DNA from: Erythrobacter sp047872805
Lineage (GTDB): Bacteria; Pseudomonadota; Alphaproteobacteria; Sphingomonadales; Sphingomonadaceae
Reading direction: 5' to 3'
Assembly: GCF_047872805.1 (NCBI RefSeq)
Contig: NZ_JBLQUK010000005.1
Location: 124,001 to 188,000 of the forward strand
Length of the DNA: 64,000 nucleotides
Shown here: positions 45,166 through 53,514 of the stretch, piece after piece
Layout: the number at the start of each line of letters is the position of its first letter
How positions within the stretch are numbered: the stretch's first letter is position 1
Position numbers and translations under genes: made by a program
The notes under the pieces: model-generated
What the model saw: only the letters and a program-made list of their open reading frames with translations
What the model was told of the DNA's origin: nothing
The model's database searches: none

Positions 45166-45585
45166 CTATCGTGCGTCCTCGGTCAGCCGGGCGAGCGCCA
45201 TTCCCGCCAGCATAGCGGCGGTGAAAATGGCCGCAGAAATGGGTTCAATCACCAGCGCGGCAATGCCGGGGCCGGGACACAGACCCGCAATCCCCCAACC
45301 GATCCCGAATAATGCCGCGCCGCCAATCAGACGCGGCGTGAGATCGCTGCGCGTGGGGAACGAAAACGTATCCGCAAACAATGGCCGCGCAAGACGCGGC
45401 TGCAATTGCCATGCTACAACCATGACAAGCACTGCACCGCCCATGACAAACGCTAGAGTCGGATCCCAATTGCCCAACAGGTCGAGAAAGCCGCGCACTC
45501 GCGCCGGGTCGGTCATGCCGCCCAATGCCAGCCCGGCCCCAAACAATATCCCGGAGATGAGAATCGGCAGGTTGCGCAGGTTCAT
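45166..45585 (-). CDS. YeeE/YedE-family sulfur transporter half (second)
   Basis: The ATG at 45585 overlaps the stop of the preceding YeeE gene by four bases, giving 139 residues (MNLRNLPILISGILFGAGLA); the longer frame to 45696 is not needed. About four membrane helices are predicted, with GIGWGIAGLCPGPGIAALV near the end, containing the conserved Cys of the family. YeeE/YedE (DUF395/DUF6691) proteins import thiosulfate or move reduced sulfur. Split pairs such as this accompany BigR-type sulfide operons. The pair probably moves sulfite, thiosulfate or persulfide, by inference. Confidence 0.88.
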   Translation of the reverse strand: MNLRNLPILISGILFGAGLALGGMTDPARVRGFLDLLGNWDPTLAFVMGGAVLVMVVAWQLQPRLARPLFADTFSFPTRSDLTPRLIGGAALFGIGWGIAGLCPGPGIAALVIEPISAAIFTAAMLAGMALARLTEDAR

Positions 45586-46031
45586 GGCAGCACCTCCTGC
45601 CCCAGTGCGTTCATGACCGCGACAGTCACGATCCCGGTTGTCATGAACACCGCAGTTGCAGCCAGCGAACGCGGCGAAAACCGGCTCATCCCGCAAACGC
45701 CGTGGCCGCTGGTGCAGCCGCTGCCTATCCTAGTGCCCGCGCCGACCAGCAATCCCGCGATGACAAGCACCAGCGGATTGGCAAAGCTGGGCTGAACAGT
45801 CCCACCTGCCGCCATCACTATTGCCGCGCCGAGCGGCAGACCGAGCAGAAACAGCCATGCCGACAGCTTCGGTAGGCTGCTATCGCCAATCCCGATCGCC
45901 CTTGCAGCGATACCGGAAACGCCCGCGATGCGCCCGGCCCCCAGCAACATCAATGCCGCTGCCAGACCAATCAGGACTCCGCCGCCAAGACCGGCAAGCG
46001 GGGCGGCATTTGGATAGCCGGAGAGCATCAT
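45582..46031 (-). CDS. YeeE/YedE-family sulfur transporter half (first)
   Basis: This 149-residue membrane protein has about four helices and the family motifs GGVLIGLAAALMLLGAGRIAG and GAGTRIGSGCTSGHGVCG, the latter with the conserved cysteines that bind thiosulfate in YeeE. It overlaps both the hydrolase stop before it and the second YeeE ATG after it by four bases each, so the three proteins are coupled. The two halves together equal one YeeE unit. Related genes in Xylella and Agrobacterium are repressed by BigR. Confidence 0.9.
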   Translation of the reverse strand: MMLSGYPNAAPLAGLGGGVLIGLAAALMLLGAGRIAGVSGIAARAIGIGDSSLPKLSAWLFLLGLPLGAAIVMAAGGTVQPSFANPLVLVIAGLLVGAGTRIGSGCTSGHGVCGMSRFSPRSLAATAVFMTTGIVTVAVMNALGQEVLP

Positions 46032-46960
46032 ACAGCATTCACCGGGATCTTGATGTAGCTGACGCCATTATCCTCTGGCTCAGGCAGCCGCCCGCCGCGA
46101 ATGTTCACTTGCACCGAAGGCAATATAAGATCGGGCATCGCCAAGGTCGCGTCGCGTGCGGTCCGCATCTCAACAAATTCGTCTTCGGTTACTCCGTCGC
46201 GGACATGGACATTGCCGTCGCGCTGCTGCCTGACGGTCGTTTCCCAGGCATAATCGTCACGCCCCGGCGCCTTGTAATCATGGCACAGAAACAGCCGCGT
46301 CGCATCGGGCAGCGACAGCAAGCGCCTGATCGAGCGAAACAACTGACGGGCATCGCCGCCAGGAAAGTCGGCCCGCGCGGTTCCAAAATCAGGCATGAAT
46401 ATCGTGTCGCCGACAAAGGCCGCATCGCCGATGATGAACGCCATGTCGGCAGGCGTGTGGCCGGGGACATGCAGCGCGATCGCGCTCAAACGGCCAAGCG
46501 CGAACTCCTCCCCGTCGCCGAACAAATGATCAAATTGCGACCCGTCGCGTTCAAATTCAGTGCCAGCATTGAAGAGTTTGCCAAACACGTCTTGCACGCG
46601 CGTAATCTCGCGGCCGATCGCCAGTTTGCCGCCTAGCTTTGCCTGAAGATAGGGCGCGGCGGAAATGTGGTCGGCATGAGCATGCGTTTCGATCAGCCAC
46701 ATCACTTTCAGATTATGCGAAGACACGTATTCGATAATGCGGTCCGCTGATCCATGGGACGTCCGCCCCGATGCAGCCTCGTAATCGAGGACCGAATCGA
46801 TAACCGCCGCCTCAAGCGTCGCCGGGTCGTGAACGACATAGCTGATCGTATAGGTTGCCTCGTCAAAAAAACCGGCAACTGAGGGGCGCAAAGCCTTGTT
46901 CTGCTGGGCATTGGCAATCTGGCTGGACGCCTTTTGCAAGGCCGTATCGGTCTGAACCAC
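46028..46960 (-). CDS. blh: Persulfide-dioxygenase-like MBL-fold hydrolase (Blh type)
   Basis: I chose a GTG at 46960 because GGAG lies eight bases upstream; the open frame to a TTG at 47005 would start inside the operator. The 310-residue product has the metallo-beta-lactamase motif THAHADH, then LHVPGHTPAD, GDTIFMPDFGTARADFPGG and LCHDYK, the pattern of Blh/ETHE1 persulfide dioxygenases that turn glutathione persulfide into sulfite. It heads the minus-strand run with two YeeE genes, SQR and SulP. Divergent promoters and a shared operator link it to the peroxiredoxin-ArsR transcript. Confidence 0.9.
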   Translation of the reverse strand: MVQTDTALQKASSQIANAQQNKALRPSVAGFFDEATYTISYVVHDPATLEAAVIDSVLDYEAASGRTSHGSADRIIEYVSSHNLKVMWLIETHAHADHISAAPYLQAKLGGKLAIGREITRVQDVFGKLFNAGTEFERDGSQFDHLFGDGEEFALGRLSAIALHVPGHTPADMAFIIGDAAFVGDTIFMPDFGTARADFPGGDARQLFRSIRRLLSLPDATRLFLCHDYKAPGRDDYAWETTVRQQRDGNVHVRDGVTEDEFVEMRTARDATLAMPDLILPSVQVNIRGGRLPEPEDNGVSYIKIPVNAV

Positions 46961-46979
46961 GTCATTGCTCCATTTATTT

Positions 46980-47012
46980 ACATTAATTATGTATATGTAT
47001 TGCAATTAATGT
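46980..47012. promoter_or_regulatory. Probable ArsR operator between divergent sulfur genes
   Basis: Nine-base perfect arms ACATTAATT (46980-46988) and AATTAATGT (47004-47012) flank 15 bases. The AT-rich repeat overlaps the -35 elements of both divergent promoters, so one bound repressor could silence both. AT-rich palindromes of this kind bind BigR/SqrR-type ArsR proteins. Confidence 0.75.
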
Positions 47013-47017
47013 GTCAA
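46990..47017 (-). promoter_or_regulatory. Promoter of the sulfide operon
   Basis: On the minus strand a consensus -35 TTGACA (47017-47012) is separated by 16 bases from TATACA (46995-46990). It points toward the Blh hydrolase start at 46960. Confidence 0.65.
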
Positions 47018-47027
47018 GAGCTATAAG
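47000..47027 (+). promoter_or_regulatory. Promoter of the peroxiredoxin-ArsR transcript
   Basis: TTGCAA (47000-47005), 16 bases, then TATAAG (47022-47027). The ATG at 47034 is only six bases past the -10 element, where transcription should begin, so the mRNA is probably leaderless. No ribosome site precedes the ATG. Confidence 0.6.
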
Positions 47028-47033
47028 CGTCCT

Positions 47034-47687
47034 ATGGACACAGAAATTACGACACAGGCGCGCGCCGGCCTGCGGATTGGCGACACGCTCCCCGATTTTG
47101 AAGCCCGCAGCACCATAGGACCGGTCAAGCTGTCTGCCTTTCGCGGCCGCTGGCTGATCCTGTTTTCGCATCCCGCGGATTTCACCCCGGTATGCACCAC
47201 AGAGTTCGTCGAACTATCCAGCCAAGCGGATGAATTCGAAAGGCGTGACTGCGCGCTCATGGCCTTGTCGGTCGACAGCCTGTTTTCGCACTTCGCCTGG
47301 CTGAGGCTGATCAGGGACCGGTTTGGTATCGAAGTGCGCTTTCCGATTGTAGAGGACCCAACGCTGGTCATAGGCCGGGCCTTTGGCATGGTCGCGCCCC
47401 AGGATAATGACAGCGCGGCAGTGCGCACAACATTCTTTGTTGACCCTACAGGCGTGATCCGGGCGATGACCTGCTATCCGGCCAGTGTCGGGCGCTCGAT
47501 CCCCGAAATGCTGCGCATGCTCGATGCGCTCATGGCGATTGACGAGAGCGGCGGGCTGGCTCCTGCCAATTGGCAGGTTGGCGCGCCGCTGCTGCGGGCC
47601 CCGACGAACGACCTCGACGAAGTCTATGGCGCGTCAGAGGAAACCGGGTGGTTCCTGCGCGATATGCCGGGCGGTCGCAAACAATGA
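47034..47687 (+). CDS. Prx6-type peroxiredoxin
   Basis: This 217-residue thiol peroxidase has the peroxidatic Cys54 in FTPVCTTEF and the C-terminal phrase YPASVGRSIPEMLRML that defines the 1-Cys/Prx6 subfamily. Further cysteines (RRDC, AMTCYP) are not at classic resolving positions. It reduces peroxides and possibly persulfides in the cytoplasm. The gene is divergent from the sulfide operon and overlaps the ArsR gene by four bases (ATGA). Its promoter lies so close that the transcript should lack a leader. Control by the ArsR product is likely. Confidence 0.92.
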   Translation: MDTEITTQARAGLRIGDTLPDFEARSTIGPVKLSAFRGRWLILFSHPADFTPVCTTEFVELSSQADEFERRDCALMALSVDSLFSHFAWLRLIRDRFGIEVRFPIVEDPTLVIGRAFGMVAPQDNDSAAVRTTFFVDPTGVIRAMTCYPASVGRSIPEMLRMLDALMAIDESGGLAPANWQVGAPLLRAPTNDLDEVYGASEETGWFLRDMPGGRKQ

Positions 47688-48019
47688 GCGAGGCGGCGAT
47701 CAAAGAGTTGAAAGCCATGGCGCATCCGCTGCGGTATCGTATTTTAGAACAATTGCGCGGCGGAGAGTTGAACGTGGGCGAAATCGAGGAGTGTTCGGGC
47801 ATCGGGCAGCCGGCGCTCTCGCAGCAACTCGCGATCCTGCGCAAAGCGGGGCTGGTCTATACGCGCAAGGATGCGAAGCTGGTCTATTACCGCCTCGATA
47901 GAGACCGGCTAACCCAGCTTGGCGGATTAATCGGCAAATTGGTTCCCAGCGGTGATGCCCCCGCTGAACCCAAACGCCAGCCGTCCCCGGGAGCCGCCAA
48001 CTTTGCGCGCCTGTCCTGA
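47684..48019 (+). CDS. ArsR-family repressor (BigR-like, single Cys)
   Basis: The ATG at 47684 overlaps the peroxiredoxin stop and gives 111 residues. The winged-helix core reads KAMAHPLRYRILEQL, then IGQPALSQQLAILRKAGLV and DAKLVYYRL, close to BigR/SqrR persulfide sensors. Only one cysteine is present (Cys37, EECSG); the second Cys that forms the tetrasulfide bridge in SqrR/BigR is missing, with GLIGKLVPS in that region. No metal-site CxC is present either. It likely binds the palindrome between the divergent promoters and represses its own transcript and the sulfide operon. How it would sense sulfide with one Cys is unclear. Confidence 0.85.
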   Translation: MSEAAIKELKAMAHPLRYRILEQLRGGELNVGEIEECSGIGQPALSQQLAILRKAGLVYTRKDAKLVYYRLDRDRLTQLGGLIGKLVPSGDAPAEPKRQPSPGAANFARLS

Positions 48020-48029
48020 ATAAAGCGGA

Positions 48030-50831
48030 TCACTCGATCAGGACAAAGGGTGCCCAGATCGACGGTGACGCTCCGCCTGCAAAGTCAGGATCGTCAATCA
48101 TGGCCAGTTGCGCCTGCCGAAGCGCTTCGCTGCGCAAAACGCCATTCCTCGCTGCGCTGACCGTAGCCACGCTCAACCGGGTGGCGGCATCGTCGCGCAC
48201 TGGCCAATGCGACAGCAACAGCGAACGCGCGCCCGCCAGTTGAAACGCGCGGGCAAGTCCGCTGTAGGTCGGCGAACCGCGCCCTTCACCGGCCGCCGTG
48301 TTGCAGGCCGACAGAATGATCCATTCCGCCGCCAGAGACAGCCGGGCAATCTCGCTCGCGGTAAGCAATCCGTCATTTTCAGCAGTGCTATTCCCGGCCT
48401 CAGGCGTCATCACCAGCGCCGGTTCGCTCAGACCGGCAATCTGCCCGCTGACCAGCCCATGCGTGGCAAAGGCAAGCACCTGATACTGGTCCAAAGGCGC
48501 AGCGCGCACGGCGGTTTCGGTCGCGTCATCGCCAACCAGAATCAGCGTGTCAGTGCCGGAAAACGCCCGCTCAAGCGCGCTCAGCTCTGCCCTTGCTCCC
48601 GGCAGCGAAGGCAGCGCCGCGATGCTGGCAACATCGACTATCACTCCGCGCAAGGCCGCGTGGTTCGCAGGGGCTGCGGCCAGAGTGGGCGCTCCAATCC
48701 CGGCAAATTGACGCTCCGCCGGGGCGCGGCTGCGCATCCGCTGGCCCAGCCCCGCCGTGATCGCCACGGCATGATCCCGCACCAGATAAGCGGGCACCGC
48801 CCCCGTCACGGGCGGTCTTGTCACCAGCACCGATGGCGGCAGCGCGGCAAGCGGACCGCCTGCAGGAAAGATCAGCCGCGCCTTGCCCTTTGCTGCTGCC
48901 ACGATTTCGGGAGCGAAAATCTGCAAATAGAGCTGATGCGCGGCATCCGCGTCAAACCCGCCCGCGGCCTCGCCCAGTTCTCCGGCAATTTCCCCGCCCA
49001 GCCCTGCATCCAGTGAACCGCGCAAGCGGGCGATCAGGCTACGGGTTGAATAGAGCGGAGTGATGGTCTGTCCCCACGCCAAACCCTCCGCAGTCAGCGC
49101 AATCGTCACAACCCGGTCGGAAAACACCATCGGCAGGATATAGGCCTCATCCGGGGCCATAAGCGCGCTCGCACCCGCAATAGACAGCGGTTTGGGTCGC
49201 AGGAACTCGGCGAAATCAGGGTATTTCGCCTCTAGCGCAGCCTGCGCTGCCGAACGCCGCGCGCGCGCTTCGGCCAATTGCTGCGCGCTTCCTTCTCCTG
49301 CGGCGAAGCGCGACCGCGCCTCTTCCTCTGCGCCGCGCGCGCTTTGCACATCTTCAATCGCGCGGCTGAAGCCGTCGCCGTCGCCCGGATAGGAAAGCGC
49401 GGCGGCGCTCATGGCGAGATCGCTGATGACTGCCAGCTGCGCGCTGCGCCAGGCGCGTTCAGGATCGTCATTGAGCAGTGCAATAAGCATCGAATCACGG
49501 AATATCGAAGTGCCGTCCTCAGCAATCGCCCGGCGGTCCTGATCGCGGGCATAGACGTCGAGCAAGGCGTCTTCGTTGAATTGCAGCACCGGGGCCATTT
49601 CCTCTGCTGCGCGCGGCGCATTCCCAGCGCGCGCATGGATCAGCGCGGCACGGGATTGGCGCGTGCGGCGCTGCGGGTTGTTTGGCTCCAGCTTGCGATA
49701 GGCTTCCATCGCTTCCTCGATCAGGAAGACGGCTTCGCCGTGATCGCCAGCAACGCTGAGCACATTGGCCAGGTCGGCGCGCGCGCGCGCCACGCTTAGA
49801 TCATCGTCGGGAACATCGGTGAGTTTTTCCAGAGCAAAGCGAAAATACGTGGTTGCTTCCTGCGGGCGGGCATCTTCAAACAGCAATTGCGCGATCAGTG
49901 CCCGATGATAGCCGCGCTCCTTGTCATCGGAATAGGCTTCATTGGCCTCGGCGCGCAGCGCCACATCCACCGCCTCCCCCGTTCGGCCCAGCCGCGACAA
50001 CAGAATGGCGGTGTTCTGATAGATCGACAGCAATTGCGGGTCGTCCTCGCCCCATTCCTTCACGCCAATGTCGGCGATGCGCGAGAACAGATCGGCGGCC
50101 TCGGCAATGCGGCCCTTGTCGAGCGCGACCAATGCATTGTTGAGGAATACATAGAGCCACCCGAGGTGATCGCCGCGCGGCAACAGCTCGAATGCCAGCG
50201 CCTCTGTCTCGCGCACAGCAATCGCGGCGGCTTCGAGATCCCGGTTGCGCAGATAGGCGGCGTATTGATAAGCGAAATTGACCCGCGCAGGGTCACGCGG
50301 CGACAGATCGACCCGCGACAGTTCCAACGCGCGCTTGTGCCATTCGATCGATTTACCGAGATCATCTTCGCGTTGATAGAAATAGCGCGCCAGATGATGC
50401 GCGGCAAAGGTGCGCGCATAGCACGGCGTACAGCTTTCGCTTTCGACGATCTGGTCAAGTTCAGCGCGATATTCCTGCTGCACCGCTGGATCGGTGACAA
50501 AGGCGACAAGGCCATGCCCGACTGCGCCGGCCCGCGCATCAGGGTGCAGGTCAAGTGTGGCGTTCGCAAGATAGAGTTCGTAGGCCTCGCGGTATTTCGC
50601 CTTGCCAATCAGCCCCATGATAAGGTCGGACACGCGCTTTGCCCGGACGCCTGCATCCGCATCCGCTGGCATTTGGTCATAGGCCATCTGCGCAGCGGGA
50701 AGGATCCGGTTTGCGTCGCCATAAATGTCAAAATATTGCGCCGCCGCAGGGTTGGCCGCCAACAAGAGCGCAGCGATCAGGCCGGACTTAATCGAAGACG
50801 AGAAAATACACCGCACGGCCCGTTCCTTCAT
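48030..50831 (-). CDS. Exported TPR-CHAT caspase-like protein
   Basis: This 933-residue protein starts with a signal peptide (SGLIAALLLAANPAAAQ). Residues about 30-480 form TPR-like helical repeats, followed by a coiled region with charged Ala/Glu/Arg heptads (about 490-560). The C-terminal third is a CHAT domain with the dyad His791 (FATHGL) and Cys843 (LSACNTAAGE), and HWPVRDDAA after it. CHAT proteins are caspase-family proteases or scaffolds; exported ones have no settled role. The start overlaps the lipoprotein gene by 44 bases. A GTG five codons later, behind AAGGA, could be used instead. Both catalytic residues are kept, so protease activity is possible. Confidence 0.88.
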   Translation of the reverse strand: MKERAVRCIFSSSIKSGLIAALLLAANPAAAQYFDIYGDANRILPAAQMAYDQMPADADAGVRAKRVSDLIMGLIGKAKYREAYELYLANATLDLHPDARAGAVGHGLVAFVTDPAVQQEYRAELDQIVESESCTPCYARTFAAHHLARYFYQREDDLGKSIEWHKRALELSRVDLSPRDPARVNFAYQYAAYLRNRDLEAAAIAVRETEALAFELLPRGDHLGWLYVFLNNALVALDKGRIAEAADLFSRIADIGVKEWGEDDPQLLSIYQNTAILLSRLGRTGEAVDVALRAEANEAYSDDKERGYHRALIAQLLFEDARPQEATTYFRFALEKLTDVPDDDLSVARARADLANVLSVAGDHGEAVFLIEEAMEAYRKLEPNNPQRRTRQSRAALIHARAGNAPRAAEEMAPVLQFNEDALLDVYARDQDRRAIAEDGTSIFRDSMLIALLNDDPERAWRSAQLAVISDLAMSAAALSYPGDGDGFSRAIEDVQSARGAEEEARSRFAAGEGSAQQLAEARARRSAAQAALEAKYPDFAEFLRPKPLSIAGASALMAPDEAYILPMVFSDRVVTIALTAEGLAWGQTITPLYSTRSLIARLRGSLDAGLGGEIAGELGEAAGGFDADAAHQLYLQIFAPEIVAAAKGKARLIFPAGGPLAALPPSVLVTRPPVTGAVPAYLVRDHAVAITAGLGQRMRSRAPAERQFAGIGAPTLAAAPANHAALRGVIVDVASIAALPSLPGARAELSALERAFSGTDTLILVGDDATETAVRAAPLDQYQVLAFATHGLVSGQIAGLSEPALVMTPEAGNSTAENDGLLTASEIARLSLAAEWIILSACNTAAGEGRGSPTYSGLARAFQLAGARSLLLSHWPVRDDAATRLSVATVSAARNGVLRSEALRQAQLAMIDDPDFAGGASPSIWAPFVLIE

Positions 50832-51423
50832 TCACCAATTCGATCTCGAACCGCTGTGTATACATGGGCGTAAAGCGACAGGCCGGTTCGCGCGAGATTT
50901 GCGGGTTGCAGACCAGCCGCGAGCTTTGATCGCTGACCTTGATCCGCACTGGCCCCGAACCCTGATGGGAAACTGCCAGTGTGCTGGGTTGTCCGGACTT
51001 AAAGGTCTGCGCACTGCGCCACACTTCGCCTGGCGCCAGTTCGCCGCGCACATAGGCCGGACCAAGCAAGCGCCCCCGAAACGGCGTGCCTTCGATCCCA
51101 GCCGCGCGTGACCATTTTGCGAGCATATCGCTTGCCGGATCTACTTGGACGCTTTCATGCGGCACCAACCCGCTCGCCTGCAAACTATTGACCAGTTTGA
51201 TCAGACCCTCGCGCTCGCTGCTCGAATGCGCCGCTTCGGCCAGCGCAAGCAAGCGGGCGATGCGATTGGCGCGCAGTTCTGCCGCACCGCCGCTTGGTGT
51301 TTGGCCAGCGGCGGGAATTGCCGTGGCGACCCTCAATTGTCCGCCGTCATTAGAACGCGCGGCGGACGAACACGCCGACAGCACCGCAATGCAAGCGGCA
51401 AGAGCGATTGGTTGGCGAAGCAT
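50788..51423 (-). CDS. Lipoprotein partner of the CHAT protein
   Basis: The ATG at 51423 has AGGGGA six bases upstream and gives a clean lipoprotein signal, MLRQPIALAACIAVLSACSS; an ATG at 51447 behind AAGGAAA is also possible. The mature part of about 190 residues has a helical stretch (RIARLLALAEAAHSSSEREG) and a C-terminal beta-rich part with cysteines in LVCNPQ and EPACRFTP and the ending GTGRAVYFLVFD. I do not recognise the family. Its 3' end overlaps the start of the CHAT gene by 44 bases, which suggests translational coupling and a shared periplasmic or outer-membrane function. Confidence 0.75.
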   Translation of the reverse strand: MLRQPIALAACIAVLSACSSAARSNDGGQLRVATAIPAAGQTPSGGAAELRANRIARLLALAEAAHSSSEREGLIKLVNSLQASGLVPHESVQVDPASDMLAKWSRAAGIEGTPFRGRLLGPAYVRGELAPGEVWRSAQTFKSGQPSTLAVSHQGSGPVRIKVSDQSSRLVCNPQISREPACRFTPMYTQRFEIELVNEGTGRAVYFLVFD

Positions 51424-51502
51424 ACTCATTCCCCTGACATCACTCATATAAGGTTTCCTTGGCATGCGCTCTTGTAAGAAAAGGACACGAAGTAAGCGCC
51501 TC

Positions 51503-52801
51503 TCATTTCCGCAGCCGGAAACTTGATCCCTTGGCGGTTTCATCAAGGCTGAGGGTTAAACCATGGCGTTCTGCAATCGCCTGCGCCAGCGCCAGCCCCA
51601 GACCGCTGCCATGCGCATCGGCGATGCTGCCTCTGCCGCGATAAAACCGCTCAAACACGCGCTCCCGGTCAGACGGAGCAATGCCCGGCCCATCGTCAGC
51701 GATCACCAGCTCTGGTCCCGGCGAAAGACGAACTTCGACGCGGCCACCGGGAGGGACATATTTGAACGCATTGTCGAGTATATTGGTCACCAGCCGGCCA
51801 ATCTGGCGTTCTTCACCCTGGATCACGACACCCGGCTCGACATCGCACACCAATTCGTGCCCGGTCTCCTCAGCGCTGCCTGCGTAAAGGTCGCAAATGC
51901 GGGTCACCAGAGCGCTAAAATCGACCTGCGCCAGCCCCGCCCGATCGCCCCGGCGGGTCTTGCTGGCGGCAATATCGAGCAAGGATTCAAGCGTCTGGAC
52001 AAGCCGCTTGATTTCTGCGCGGGCTTCTATCAACCGCTCGGCAACCTCGGCTCCGGGGTTTTCCTTCAGTGCTTTGAGCAAACGGTTGTCGAGATGCGAT
52101 AACGGCGTGCGAATTTCATGCGCAAGCTGTTCCGATGTGTCTTTGTAAGCCTCCATCAAATCGCGAACCCGCGCCAGCGCTGCGGCGCTGTGCGAGGTAA
52201 GCTCGTCGATCTCGTCATATTTCCGCGCATTGGTCATTGGCAGGGCGATCGGGCCATCGGGCGTGCGAAAGGCGGAGTTGATCTGGCCAATCCGGCGCTG
52301 GAGGTTAAGCGCAGCAAGCCGCCCAAGCAGCGCCACAAGCGCAACGAACACCGTCCCGCCCAGTGCAAAGACCAACGCAATATTGGTCAGGATCGTATTG
52401 TTGCCGTCCATCCGCCGCGCGACCAGCAGCCGCAGATCAGGGCCAAGTTGAACCGCCCGCGCGAATCCGGTGGAGCTGGAACCAATGGCGATAATCCCGC
52501 TCTCCGATGTCATCGGATCGAGACCGGGCCAGCCCGCGATGTCGCCAACGATCCTTGCGCCGCGATCATTGGCGAGCAAATAATGCGGAGTGCTGCCCTC
52601 TGCCGGGGTCAACGCCAGACGATCTGCAATACGCTGTTCCAGCTCAGCCTGGCCATTGCTCGCATAAATATCGACAAGTCCGGCAATATCGACGTCAATC
52701 TCGCTCAGCGCAGCCTCTTGGAGGGTGCGTGTCACCGATTGATGCGTGACGAACCACAGGCCCAGCACCAGCACCAGCGAAAGACCGATCGCGCCAACCA
52801 C
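51503..52801 (-). CDS. Two-component sensor histidine kinase
   Basis: From a GTG at 52801 the protein has 432 residues: a membrane helix at 2-19, a periplasmic domain to about 125, a second helix (LTNIALVFALGGTVFVALVA), a HAMP-like linker, HisKA with His228 (QLAHEIRTPLSHL), and an HATPase domain with N-box NILDNAFKYVP and G-boxes DDGPGIAP and GSGLGLALA. The GTG lacks a ribosome site and leaves no charged n-region. The frame is open upstream, and an ATA at 52834 sits four bases after GGGAGGA, adding IEARQSIFARL. The true start may therefore be non-canonical. It is paired with the response regulator just upstream. The signal is unknown. Confidence 0.88.
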   Translation of the reverse strand: MVGAIGLSLVLVLGLWFVTHQSVTRTLQEAALSEIDVDIAGLVDIYASNGQAELEQRIADRLALTPAEGSTPHYLLANDRGARIVGDIAGWPGLDPMTSESGIIAIGSSSTGFARAVQLGPDLRLLVARRMDGNNTILTNIALVFALGGTVFVALVALLGRLAALNLQRRIGQINSAFRTPDGPIALPMTNARKYDEIDELTSHSAAALARVRDLMEAYKDTSEQLAHEIRTPLSHLDNRLLKALKENPGAEVAERLIEARAEIKRLVQTLESLLDIAASKTRRGDRAGLAQVDFSALVTRICDLYAGSAEETGHELVCDVEPGVVIQGEERQIGRLVTNILDNAFKYVPPGGRVEVRLSPGPELVIADDGPGIAPSDRERVFERFYRGRGSIADAHGSGLGLALAQAIAERHGLTLSLDETAKGSSFRLRK

Positions 52802-52830
52802 CAGCCGCGCGAATATCGATTGGCGCGCCT

Positions 52831-53514
52831 CTATCGTTTCCTCCCATCGAGAATACGATAGCCAGAACCCCAGATCGTTTCCAGCGCGGGGGCGTCAAAG
52901 CCATCCTCCAGCTTACGCCGCAGCCGCCCAATGTTGACGTCGACGACATTGGTCTGGGGATCGAAATCCATGTTCCAGACATCGCGGAGCAACATTTGAC
53001 GGGTGACGATTTCACCTGCATTTTCCATCAGGTAGCGGAACAGCTCAAACTCTTTAGGGCTCAGCGCAAGATGCCGATTGTCGCGGAAGGCGGTGCGCGC
53101 TTTGACGTGACATTCGAACGCCCCAAACAGGATCACCGCGCTGTGGGCCTTGCCAGAGGCGCGGCGATGCAGTGCGCGCAGGCGCGCGAGCAATTCTTCG
53201 GGTTCAAAGGGTTTTGCCAGATAATCATCGGCCCCTGCGTCCAGCCCATCGGCGCGGTCGCTAGACCGGCCCAGCGCCGAAAGAATCAGGATGGGCGTGT
53301 CGATGCCGCTTTCGCGCAACCTTTGGGTAATGGTCAACCCGTCGATGTCGCCCAGCATCCGGTCGAGAATGATGACATCGAAATCCTCCATCCCGGCGCG
53401 CAGCAAGGCGGAACCGCCGTTGTCCTCCCAGACCAACGCATCACCTTGCTGCGAAGCCAGTTCGCCGACCGCTGCGGCTGACCGCGCGTCGTCTTCGACA
53501 TAAAGGATTTTCAG
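52831..53514 (-). CDS. OmpR/PhoB-family response regulator with CTG start
   Basis: The coding pattern starts at a CTG at 53514 (LKILYVEDDARSA). An in-frame TAG lies five codons earlier, and none of the intervening codons is ATG, GTG or TTG, so CTG is the only near-cognate start that keeps the acidic pair D8/D9. AGGGA sits nine bases upstream. The 227-residue product has phospho-acceptor Asp51 (VIILDRML) and a winged-helix domain ending NIGRLRRKLEDGF...LETIWGSGYRIL. Such regulators bind direct repeats about one helix turn apart. Candidate sites of that kind lie upstream of the CsgG-like and Slam genes nearby. Confidence 0.9.
   Translation of the reverse strand: MKILYVEDDARSAAAVGELASQQGDALVWEDNGGSALLRAGMEDFDVIILDRMLGDIDGLTITQRLRESGIDTPILILSALGRSSDRADGLDAGADDYLAKPFEPEELLARLRALHRRASGKAHSAVILFGAFECHVKARTAFRDNRHLALSPKEFELFRYLMENAGEIVTRQMLLRDVWNMDFDPQTNVVDVNIGRLRRKLEDGFDAPALETIWGSGYRILDGRKR

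Noticed and set aside
46961..47005. TTG start at 47005 for the Blh hydrolase
   Set aside because: It would put the first codons inside the operator and promoter; the GTG at 46960 has a ribosome site.
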